Shown here: positions 1 through 8,110 of the stretch, one piece after another | Layout of the letters: each line of letters begins with the position of its first letter | Position numbering within the stretch: position 1 is the first letter of the stretch | Assembly (NCBI RefSeq): GCF_002102185.1 | Contig: NZ_LQOW01000031.1 | Coordinates: 558,001-622,000 of the forward strand | Source: Mycobacterium fragae | GTDB taxonomy: Bacteria; Actinomycetota; Actinomycetes; Mycobacteriales; Mycobacteriaceae | Length of the DNA: 64,000 nt | Reading direction: 5' to 3' | Translations under genes and position numbers: made by a program | The notes under the pieces: model-generated | What the model was told of the DNA's origin: nothing | The model's database searches: none | Seen by the model: only the letters and a program-made list of their open reading frames with translations

Positions 1-2
1 GC

Positions 3-617
3 CCGCCCGACGCGAAGATCGTCGACACGGGACCGCGCACACTGGAACAGGTCATCACCGAGATCGCCGACGCCGATGCCGCCGGCCACGACGTGGCGCG
101 GCTACACTCCGGCGACCCGTCGCTGTACAGCGCGCTGGCCGAACAATGCCGTCGACTCGACGGGCTCGGTATCGGCTACGAAATCGTGCCCGGCGTACCG
201 GCTTTCGCTGCGGCCGCCGCCGCGCTGGGCCGCGAGCTCACCGTCCCCGGGGTGGCCCAGACGGTGACACTGACCCGGATCGCGACGGTGTCGACTCCGA
301 TGCCGCCCGGTGAGGATCTGGCGACACTCGCGAAGGCCGGTGGAACTTTGGTGCTGCACCTGGCCGCCGCGCAGATAGATGCGATCGTGCCGCAGCTGCT
401 GGGCGGCAGCTACCGTACCGAAACACCCACGGCGGTAGTGGCTTTCGCCAGCTGGCCGCAGCAGGTCGTACTGCGCGGAACTCTGGGCGATATCGCCGGG
501 CAGATGCACGATGCCGGGATCACCAAGACCGCCGTCATCATCGTCGGCGATGTGCTGGCCGCCGAGGGATTCACCGACAGCTACTTGTATTCGGTAGCAA
601 GGCGAGCGCGACACTGA
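3..617 (+). CDS. cobM: Precorrin-4 C11-methyltransferase, 5' end cut by window
   Basis: CobM methylates precorrin-4 at C11 with S-adenosylmethionine to give precorrin-5 in the aerobic cobalamin pathway (cytosolic). The reading frame is open from base 3, so the start codon lies outside the window. Visible family motifs are HSGDPSLYSAL (the SAM-binding GDP loop of the tetrapyrrole methylase fold) and EIVPGVPAFAAAAAALG, which follows it. The stop TGA (615-617) overlaps the ATG of cobK by one base (TGATG), so the two genes are translationally coupled. cobK next to cobM is the arrangement known from M. tuberculosis, where cobL follows further out; it may lie just outside this window. Identification is secure; only the N-terminus is missing. 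Confidence 0.95.
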   Translation, partial: PPDAKIVDTGPRTLEQVITEIADADAAGHDVARLHSGDPSLYSALAEQCRRLDGLGIGYEIVPGVPAFAAAAAALGRELTVPGVAQTVTLTRIATVSTPMPPGEDLATLAKAGGTLVLHLAAAQIDAIVPQLLGGSYRTETPTAVVAFASWPQQVVLRGTLGDIAGQMHDAGITKTAVIIVGDVLAAEGFTDSYLYSVARRARH

Positions 618-1381
618 TGCGGGTATTGCTGCTCGGCGGCACCGCCGAGGCGCGCACGCTGGCAGCGAGGCTGCATGGCCGTGTCGACGTCATCAGCTCG
701 CTGGCCGGACGCGTGCCGGACCCGGCGCTTCCGGTTGGCCCGGTGCGGATTGGCGGATTCGGCGGTGTCGAGGGCCTGCGAAAGTGGCTGCGCGACGAGC
801 ACATCGACGCGGTCGTCGACGCCACCCATCCGTTCGCGGCCACAATCACCGCGCATACCGCCGAGGTTTGTGGGGAACTAGAGCTGCCTTATCTCGTGCT
901 GGCCCGTCCCGCGTGGGATTCGGGCGATGCCGTCGTGGTGAGCTCGGATGTGCATGCAGCCGAAGTGGTGGCCAGTCAACGGTTCTCCCGGATATTTCTC
1001 ACCACTGGCCGATCCGGTGTGGCGGCCTTCGCGGAGAGCGACGCGTGGTTCTTGATCCGGGCCGTCACCGCGCCCGACCCCGGCATGCTGCCGCGCCACC
1101 ACCAACTGCTGCTGTCTCGCGGGCCGTATGACTATGACGGAGAATATGCGTTGCTGCAGGAGCACCGGATCGACGCGCTGGTCACCAAGAACAGCGGCGG
1201 CGATATGACGCGGGCCAAGCTGGACGCCGCCGCGGCGCTCGAGGTGCCGGTGGTGATGGTGGATCGCCCGCCGCTGCCGGCCGGGGTGATGACGGTGGGA
1301 ACCGTCGACGAGGCTGCCGAATGGGTCCGCCTCCGGCCGCGCGAGCCGATTGAGGATGCAGGTCGAGATGAGCAGCCTTAG
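617..1381 (+). CDS. cobK: Precorrin-6A reductase
   Basis: CobK reduces precorrin-6A to precorrin-6B with NADPH in aerobic cobalamin synthesis. The product is 254 residues, the usual family length. The N-terminus carries the glycine-rich nucleotide-binding stretch LLLGGTAEARTLA, and the later segments ATHPFAATITA and LVTKNSGG are typical of CobK/CbiJ reductases. The ATG overlaps the cobM stop by one base, so it is the second gene of an operon. The 87 bases that follow, before the first cyclase-type gene, show no recognisable hairpin with a T-run. The start choice is well supported by the overlap. Confidence 0.95.
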   Translation: MRVLLLGGTAEARTLAARLHGRVDVISSLAGRVPDPALPVGPVRIGGFGGVEGLRKWLRDEHIDAVVDATHPFAATITAHTAEVCGELELPYLVLARPAWDSGDAVVVSSDVHAAEVVASQRFSRIFLTTGRSGVAAFAESDAWFLIRAVTAPDPGMLPRHHQLLLSRGPYDYDGEYALLQEHRIDALVTKNSGGDMTRAKLDAAAALEVPVVMVDRPPLPAGVMTVGTVDEAAEWVRLRPREPIEDAGRDEQP

Positions 1382-1468
1382 CGTCACCTGAGCCCCGACG
1401 ACGAAGGTGTCCCGGAGGTTCACAGCGTTTTCCCAGCGTAGAGGCACAGCCGGTGTCACCATAGTGAC

Positions 1469-4400
1469 GTGAGCGACGGGACCGTAACCGCTGGGTTGGC
1501 GTGCGCGGCCTGCGGCACGGCATTGCGGGCAAACGCCAAGTTCTGCGACGAGTGCGGATCGCCGCTCGCTGCGCCAGGTACCGCCGCCGAGTACAAGCAC
1601 GTGACGGTGCTGTTCGCGGACGTGGTGCATTCGATGGACATCGCGTCGAGGCTTGGTGCCGAGCGGTTGCGGGAGATCATGACCGAGCTTGTCGAACGCG
1701 CGTCGACGGTGGTGCAGCGCTATGGCGGCACCGTCGACAAATTCACCGGCGACGGGATTATGACGGTATTCGGCGCACCGGTGGCGCTGGAGGATCACGC
1801 AATTCGGGCATGTCTTGCCGCGCTGGACATCCAAAAGGAAACCGAACGCCTTGCAGCAGAGGTTGAGCGCACTGATGGCGTGGCGCTACAGCTGCGAATC
1901 GGCCTCAATTCAGGACAGGTTATCGCCGGCGAAATCGGTTCGGGATCATGGGGTTACACCGCGATCGGTGAGCAGGTCGGGATGGCTCAGCGGATGGAAT
2001 CAGTCGCACCGCCCGGTGGGGTGATGCTCAGCGAGTCGACCGCGCGACTGGTTGAAGCCAACGCGGTGCTCGGCAAACCGGAGATGGTACCCATCAAGGG
2101 CGTTGCCCAGCCCGTGCCCGCACGCTGCCTGCTCGGTGTGGAGACGCATCGGCGAATCGACCGAGCGTTCTCGACTTTCGTTGGACGCCATTGGGAAATA
2201 AGTGCGCTTACCGGCATTTTGGACCAGTCGATCGCCGGGAAAGGCTGTGTTGTAAGCGTGGTCGGCCCGCCGGGAATTGGCAAGAGCCGCATCGTCCTCG
2301 AAACGACTGCGCTCGCAAACCGCCGTGGCGTCGAGGTCTTCAACTGCTATTGCGAATCACATACCAGCGAAATCCCATTTCACGCCGTCGCCGGGTTGTT
2401 GCGCGCAGCCTTCGGGGTAAGCGATCTCGACGCTGCGGCGGCGCGAGCGCAGGTGCGGACGCGGGTTTCAGATGCGGACAGCGAGGATGTCGTCCTCTTG
2501 GAGGATCTCCTCGGCATCGGAGATCCGAATGTAGCTCTGCCGCAGATCGATCCGGATGCGCGCCGTCGTCGGTTGACGTCGCTGGTGAATGCCGCCTCGT
2601 TGGCCCGCACCACCCCGGCGGTCTATGTCATCGAGGATGCGCACTGGATCGACGAGGTCAGCGAGTCGATGCTGGCCGATTTCCTCTCGGTGGCGCCGCG
2701 GACCCCATCGCTGGTCTTGATTACTTACCGCCCGGAATATGCCGGCGCACTTGCCCATACCCCGAGATCGCAGACCATTGCCCTGGAACCCCTGGACGAT
2801 TCGGATATTTCGGGGCTGACCGCTGAGTTGGTCGGGTCGGATACATCGGTCGCCGGCATCGTCGACGTCATAGCGAACCGCGCCGCGGGGAACCCATTCT
2901 TCGCCGAGGAAATCGTGCGCGATCTGACCGAGCGCGGAGTGCTGGTCGGCGAGCGTGGAGCTTATACCTGCTCAGAGGAGCTGGCCGATGTGAGCGTCCC
3001 GGGCACCTTGCAGGCGGCCATTGCGGCGCGCATCGACCGCCTCGACCCGGCTGCCAAACGGACGTTGAACGCTGCGGCGGTGGTCGGGTCACGCTTTAGC
3101 TTCACGCAGTTAGAAACGCTGGGGATTGACCCTGCCCTCGACGAACTGGTGCGGGCCGAGCTGGTCGACCAGATTGTGTTCACTCAGCGTGCCGAGTATG
3201 TGTTTCGCCATCCGTTGATCCGCAGCGTTGCCTACGATTCACAGCTGAAATCGGATCGCGCTCAATCGCATCGACGCCTCGCCGCAGCGATTGAACAGCA
3301 TGACCAGAATGCCGCGCTGATTGCCGAGCACTTGGCGGCGGCCCGCGATATGCGTGCCGCCTACGAGTGGCATATGCGTGCCGGTGTGTGGTCGACGAAC
3401 CGCGACATCGCCGCGGCGAGGGTCAGTTGGGAGCGTGCCGTCCAGATCGCCGATGCGTTGCCGACCGATGACCCGGACCATACCGCAATGCGCATTGCGC
3501 CCCGGACAATGCTGTGCAGTCACGTATTTCGCGGTATGGATGCTGGTTCCTCCCAACGCTTTGCAGAACTGCGGGAGTTGTGCACTGCTGCGGACGACAA
3601 GGCGTCGCTGGCGATCGGGATGGCGGGGCTGGCAATGGAGTATTACGTCCGGGGTCGTGTGCGGGAGGCGTCGCAGCAGGTATCTGAATATATGGTGCTC
3701 GTCGAGTCGATCGGTGATCCGACCCTCACGCTCGGGCTCGGAGCGGTTGCAATTGTCCTGAAGATCCTGGCGGGCGATTTAGCCGACGGGCTGCGCTGGT
3801 CGCAGACAGTCGTCAGCCTGGCCGACGGTGATCCCACCAAGGGTGGCAATCTCATCTTCGAATCGCCACTTGCGGTTGCATTGGTCATGCGGGGGATTGC
3901 TCACTCCTGCATGGGCCATCCCGGATGGCGGGAGGACTTGGCGTCCGCAGTCGAACTTGCCCGGGGCACCGATCCGGTAACCCACGGGGCGATCCTCGCC
4001 TGGATGTACGGATTCTCGTTAGCAAACGGGGTCCTTCTCGTCGACGACAGCGCGTTGCGGGAGATCGACGAAGCGTTGCGGATCGCCGAAGCATCGGCCG
4101 ACGACACCGCAGTGGGCCTGACGAAATATGTGCTGGGTCTCGCCCTGGTCAACCGAGATGCTTCGGCAGAGCGCGAGCGCGGACGGGAGATGCTCGCACA
4201 GGTCCGCGACATGTGTCTACACGGAAGGTTTTTCCTCTCTGAGCTACCCGCTGTGGACTTCTGGGCAGCTTATGAAAGGGCCTGTCAGGGACATCACGAT
4301 GATGCGCTACCGATAATGCGCCAGGCAGTAGCCCATATGTTCGGCACCGAACAGCTGTTGTACTACGTTCCTGGCGCCTCAATTTTTGCGGAGACGTTGT

Positions 4401-4639
4401 TGGACCGTGGTGCCGAGGATGACGTAGAGGAAGTCGAGACCACGATCAGCCGGTTGGCGGCCGCGCCGGCCGATGACGATTCGGCGGCACGTGAGATCTG
4501 GCTGCTGCGGCTGCACGCCCTCCTCGCGCGGGCGCGCGGTGACGAGGTTGCTTTCCGCGACTTCGCGGACCGCTATCGCGCGATGGCGACATCGCTTGGG
4601 TTCGAAGGTCATATGGCTTGGGCCGGAGCGATGGCATGA
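1469..4639 (+). CDS. Zinc-ribbon / class III cyclase-homology / ATPase regulator, copy 1
   Basis: Protein of 1056 residues from a GTG start. Order of parts: an N-terminal zinc ribbon (Cys12, 15, 26, 29), a class III nucleotide cyclase homology domain (about 42-220), an AAA/STAND-type ATPase with Walker A GPPGIGKSR near residue 266 and Walker B VYVIEDAHWID, then a long helical TPR-like tail with no HTH. In the cyclase domain the first metal aspartate (FADVV), the lysine and second aspartate (DKFTGDG) are present. The usual NLA segment is replaced in QVGMAQRM, so the transition-state Asn is Gly, and the purine-selecting Asp is Thr (YTAIG). Nucleotide cyclase activity is therefore doubtful; a sensing role is an inference. 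First of three tandem paralogues; its TGA overlaps the next ATG (ATGA). Confidence 0.85.
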   Translation: MSDGTVTAGLACAACGTALRANAKFCDECGSPLAAPGTAAEYKHVTVLFADVVHSMDIASRLGAERLREIMTELVERASTVVQRYGGTVDKFTGDGIMTVFGAPVALEDHAIRACLAALDIQKETERLAAEVERTDGVALQLRIGLNSGQVIAGEIGSGSWGYTAIGEQVGMAQRMESVAPPGGVMLSESTARLVEANAVLGKPEMVPIKGVAQPVPARCLLGVETHRRIDRAFSTFVGRHWEISALTGILDQSIAGKGCVVSVVGPPGIGKSRIVLETTALANRRGVEVFNCYCESHTSEIPFHAVAGLLRAAFGVSDLDAAAARAQVRTRVSDADSEDVVLLEDLLGIGDPNVALPQIDPDARRRRLTSLVNAASLARTTPAVYVIEDAHWIDEVSESMLADFLSVAPRTPSLVLITYRPEYAGALAHTPRSQTIALEPLDDSDISGLTAELVGSDTSVAGIVDVIANRAAGNPFFAEEIVRDLTERGVLVGERGAYTCSEELADVSVPGTLQAAIAARIDRLDPAAKRTLNAAAVVGSRFSFTQLETLGIDPALDELVRAELVDQIVFTQRAEYVFRHPLIRSVAYDSQLKSDRAQSHRRLAAAIEQHDQNAALIAEHLAAARDMRAAYEWHMRAGVWSTNRDIAAARVSWERAVQIADALPTDDPDHTAMRIAPRTMLCSHVFRGMDAGSSQRFAELRELCTAADDKASLAIGMAGLAMEYYVRGRVREASQQVSEYMVLVESIGDPTLTLGLGAVAIVLKILAGDLADGLRWSQTVVSLADGDPTKGGNLIFESPLAVALVMRGIAHSCMGHPGWREDLASAVELARGTDPVTHGAILAWMYGFSLANGVLLVDDSALREIDEALRIAEASADDTAVGLTKYVLGLALVNRDASAERERGREMLAQVRDMCLHGRFFLSELPAVDFWAAYERACQGHHDDALPIMRQAVAHMFGTEQLLYYVPGASIFAETLLDRGAEDDVEEVETTISRLAAAPADDDSAAREIWLLRLHALLARARGDEVAFRDFADRYRAMATSLGFEGHMAWAGAMA

Positions 4640-4950
4640 CGGCCGTGGAATTGATGTGCCCAGCGTGCGGTACGGGGCTGCCGCCGCGAGCCAAGTTCTG
4701 CAATGAGTGCGGCGCGGCAGTTTCAACGAGGGCGGCACCCGCGGAGTACAAACAGGTGACGGTGCTGTTCGCCGACGTGGTGCATTCGATGGACATCGCG
4801 GCGGCGGTCGGAGCAGAGCGGCTGCGCGAGATCATGACCGAACTGGTCGAGCGCGCGTCGTCGGTGGTGCAGCGTTATGGCGGCACCGTCGACAAATTCA
4901 CCGGCGACGGGATCATGGCGCTCTTCGGGGCGCCAGTAGCGTTGGAGGAC
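4560..4950 (+). repeat. Tandem-duplication seam, copy A
   Basis: The 3' end of cyclase copy 1 and the first roughly 310 bases of copy 2 are near-identical to 7720-8110. The shared part includes the last codons of one gene, the ATGA overlap and the zinc-ribbon start of the next. Such a seam is what unequal crossing-over between tandem copies leaves behind. Judged by eye, not aligned by program. Confidence 0.7.
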
Positions 4951-7797
4951 CACGCCTTTCGCGCATGCCTGGCGGCTCTGGAGATCCAGGAGCGGGTGAA
5001 GCAGCTTTCCGGCGACTTCGAAGCCCGTGATGGCGTCACCCTGCAGCTGCGGATAGGCCTGAACTCCGGCGAGGTGATAGCGGGAGAAATTGGTTCTAAC
5101 GCAAGTTATACCGCGATCGGTGAGCAAGTGGGGATGGCCCAGCGGATGGAATCGGTAGCGCCGCCGGGTGGGGTGTTGCTCAGCTCATCCACCGTCCGGC
5201 TCGTGGAGCATGCCACTGTTCTAGGTGAACCGGAGCTGGTGCGCATTAAAGGAGCTGAAACTCCCGTTGCTGTACGACGATTGCTCGCAACCGCAGCCAA
5301 ACACAGCACCACACGACGGGAGTCGACACTGGTGGGGCGGACCTGGGAACTGAACACCGTTACCGCGATCCTCGACGAGGCGCTAAACGGTGCCGGTGGC
5401 GTGATCAGTCTTCTGGGACCTCCCGGCATCGGTAAGAGCCGACTCGCCCGCGAGGTCATTAAGTTGGCCAACCGCCGCGGAGTGGAAGCATTCACCACTT
5501 ATTGCGAGTCCCACACGAGTGACGTTCCGTTCCACGCAGTGGCACAATTGTCGCGTGCCGGCTTCGGGCTGGGGGATCTCGACGATGCGGCGGCCCGCGC
5601 ACATGTCCGCGCCCAAGTTCCCGGTGCAGACCCCGACGATCTTCTCCTTCTTGACGACTTGCTGGGTATCGCTGATCCCGAGGTCGCCCTGCCGAACATA
5701 GAGGCTGACGCTCGTCGGCGACGGTTGACCGCTTTGATCAACGCCTCATCGCTGGCCCGACGCCAGCCGGCCCTGTACGTGATCGAGGACGCGCACTGGA
5801 TCGACGACATCAGCGAAGCCATGCTGGCCAATTTCCTACTCGTGGTTCCGCGAACCCGCTCTATCGTGTTGATCACCTACCGCCCCGAATATCAGGGCGC
5901 GCTAGCGAAGTTCGCTGAAGCTCAGACGATCGCGCTTCGTCCTCTGAGTAACGCCCAGACGTGGACACTGACAAGTGAGTTGTTGGGCTCGCATTCGTCG
6001 GTCGGCGTAGTGGCCGCACACATCGTCGACCGGGCGGCAGGTAATCCGTTCTTCACCGAGGAGATCGTGCGCGATCTCGCCGAGCGCGGTGTGCTCGACG
6101 GCCATCGCGGCTGCTACACACTGTCCAGCGATACCGCCGATGTCAGCGTCCCAGCTACCTTGCACGCGACGATCGCTGCCCGTATAGACCGGCTGGAGCT
6201 TGCGGCCAAGAAGACGCTGAGCGCCGCGGCGATCATCGGATCGCGGTTCAGTCCTGACCTGCTGACGCACCTGGGGATCAACCCGACCTTCGACGCGCTC
6301 GTCGAGGCGGAACTCATCGATCAAGTGCAATTCACTCCAGGCGTTGAGTATGCATTCCGGCACCCATTGATTCGCACGGTGGCCTACGAATCACAACTGA
6401 AGGCCGACCGCGCCGAACTGCACAGGCGACTGGCGGACGTGATCGAAGCGCGCGCACCGGGACCGGTCGAGGAACAAGCTGCACTGATCGCGGAGCACCT
6501 TGAGGCCGCCGGCGATCTCCAGGCAGCTTTCACCTGGCATATGCGAGCCGGTAATTGGCTGACCAACCGCGACATCGCTGCGGCGCGGACAAGCTGGCGG
6601 CGGGCGCGCGATGTCGCCGACCGGCTACCGGCCGACATCCCTGGCCGTACCGCGATGCGGATCGAGGCACTTAGGCTGTTGTGCACGAGCACCTTTCGCG
6701 GTGGGGAGAGCCTTGCCGACAGCGGCTTCGATGAACTGCGAGACCTGTGTACCGCCACAGGCGATCAGGTGTCGTTAGCGATCGGGATGGCGGGGGTTCC
6801 GGTGACGCTGACTCTTCTCAATCAGCATCGTCAGGCCGCGTTGCTCGCTTCGGAGCAGGCGCGGCTCCTCGAGGCCATTGGCGATCCAACGTTGACGGTC
6901 GGCCTGCTGCACGGCGCGATGACGGCGAAGTTCCATGCCGGGGAAGTGCGCGAGGCGATGCGGCTCACGCAGAGTGTCATCGATCTGGCCGACGGCGATG
7001 TCAACAAGGGTGACATGCTCCTCGGATCGCCGCTGGCACAAGCGACCATGCTCCGTGGCTTGGCGCGTTGTTGTCTGGGAATTCCGGGATGGAAGGACGA
7101 CTTCGACGAGGCCAACACATTGGCACGCAATGCCGATGCGGTCGCCCGGGTCATCGTGGCGGTCTATCCCTACTACATAGCCGTCGTCAATGGAGCCCTG
7201 CAACCCGACGTTACTGCGCTGACCAGGGCGGGTGAGATGGTGCAGATCGCGGAGCAATCCGGCGACGACTTCACACTGTCGATGGCTCGCTCGGCGTATG
7301 GTGCAACACGGCTCCTTCACGCCGGCGCGGACGACGCGATGGGTTGGCACCTCCTTGCGCTGGCCCGGGAATCGGCGCTGAGAAATGAAAATCGCCTTGG
7401 CGTGCTCCTGAACGACGTCCAGATCGCTGCACACAAGACGCAAAGCGGAGAAATCAACGAGGGAATCGAGATGTTTCGCGCTGTCCTCAACGACACCTTC
7501 GAGAACGGAGAAATGATCATCCGAGGTCCGGTGACCGCCAACCTGGTGGAGTCGCTGCTACGCCGTGGAACTCAGGCTGACCTACGGGAGGCACAGGCGG
7601 CAATTGAGCGACTCGCGGCCGTAGCTGTCGATCCCGGCTTCGTGCTGTTCGAACTACCGCTGTTGAAGATGCGTGCACTGCTGGCCCACGCGCACGGTGA
7701 CGAGGTTGCCTACCGTGACTTCGCGGACCGCTATCGCGCGATGGCGACATCGCTTGGGTTCGAAGGTCATATGGCTTGGGCCGAGGCGATGGCATGA
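4636..7797 (+). CDS. Zinc-ribbon / class III cyclase-homology / ATPase regulator, copy 2
   Basis: Second tandem paralogue, 1053 residues. I place the start at ATG 4636, which forms an ATGA overlap with the stop of copy 1; an in-frame TTG at 4618 is possible but less likely. The architecture repeats copy 1: zinc ribbon (Cys8, 11, 22, 25), cyclase homology domain with FADVV and DKFTGDG, Walker A GPPGIGKSR, Walker B YVIEDAHWID, and a helical tail ending without an HTH. The active site again reads VGMAQRM, with Gly at the asparagine position, and YTAIG. The gene ends in an ATGA overlap with copy 3, so the three are probably translated from one message. The seams between copies are almost identical in DNA, which points to tandem duplication. 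Confidence 0.85.
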   Translation: MTAVELMCPACGTGLPPRAKFCNECGAAVSTRAAPAEYKQVTVLFADVVHSMDIAAAVGAERLREIMTELVERASSVVQRYGGTVDKFTGDGIMALFGAPVALEDHAFRACLAALEIQERVKQLSGDFEARDGVTLQLRIGLNSGEVIAGEIGSNASYTAIGEQVGMAQRMESVAPPGGVLLSSSTVRLVEHATVLGEPELVRIKGAETPVAVRRLLATAAKHSTTRRESTLVGRTWELNTVTAILDEALNGAGGVISLLGPPGIGKSRLAREVIKLANRRGVEAFTTYCESHTSDVPFHAVAQLSRAGFGLGDLDDAAARAHVRAQVPGADPDDLLLLDDLLGIADPEVALPNIEADARRRRLTALINASSLARRQPALYVIEDAHWIDDISEAMLANFLLVVPRTRSIVLITYRPEYQGALAKFAEAQTIALRPLSNAQTWTLTSELLGSHSSVGVVAAHIVDRAAGNPFFTEEIVRDLAERGVLDGHRGCYTLSSDTADVSVPATLHATIAARIDRLELAAKKTLSAAAIIGSRFSPDLLTHLGINPTFDALVEAELIDQVQFTPGVEYAFRHPLIRTVAYESQLKADRAELHRRLADVIEARAPGPVEEQAALIAEHLEAAGDLQAAFTWHMRAGNWLTNRDIAAARTSWRRARDVADRLPADIPGRTAMRIEALRLLCTSTFRGGESLADSGFDELRDLCTATGDQVSLAIGMAGVPVTLTLLNQHRQAALLASEQARLLEAIGDPTLTVGLLHGAMTAKFHAGEVREAMRLTQSVIDLADGDVNKGDMLLGSPLAQATMLRGLARCCLGIPGWKDDFDEANTLARNADAVARVIVAVYPYYIAVVNGALQPDVTALTRAGEMVQIAEQSGDDFTLSMARSAYGATRLLHAGADDAMGWHLLALARESALRNENRLGVLLNDVQIAAHKTQSGEINEGIEMFRAVLNDTFENGEMIIRGPVTANLVESLLRRGTQADLREAQAAIERLAAVAVDPGFVLFELPLLKMRALLAHAHGDEVAYRDFADRYRAMATSLGFEGHMAWAEAMA

Positions 7798-8110
7798 CGG
7801 CCGTGGAATTGGTCTGCCCAGCCTGTGGGACGGGGCTGCCGCCGCGAGCCAAGTTCTGCAATGAGTGCGGCGCGGCAGTTTCAACGACGGCGGCACCCGC
7901 GGAGTACAAGCAGGTGACGGTGTTGTTCGCCGACGTCGTGCATTCGATGGACATCGCAGCGGCCGTCGGAGCAGAGCGGTTGCGGGAAATCATGACCGAG
8001 CTGGTCGAACGCGCCTCAGTGGTGGTGCGGCGTTACGGCGGCACCGTCGACAAATTCACCGGCGACGGCATCATGGCGCTCTTCGGAGCACCAGTAGCGT
8101 TGGAGGACCA
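7720..8110 (+). repeat. Tandem-duplication seam, copy B
   Basis: Partner of the repeat at 4560-4950. It spans the end of cyclase copy 2 and the start of copy 3. The end of copy 3 (about 10870-10946) keeps a shorter, more diverged version of the same C-terminal sequence, so the repeat unit is one whole gene. Confidence 0.7.

Noticed and set aside
1460..1465. CATAGT as a leaderless -10 for cyclase copy 1
   Set aside because: The spacing to GTG 1469 is only three bases, so the predicted first base would fall inside the gene.
878..1834. Minus-strand open frame of 318 codons over cobK and the first cyclase gene
   Set aside because: It spans two real genes on the other strand and shows no family motifs.
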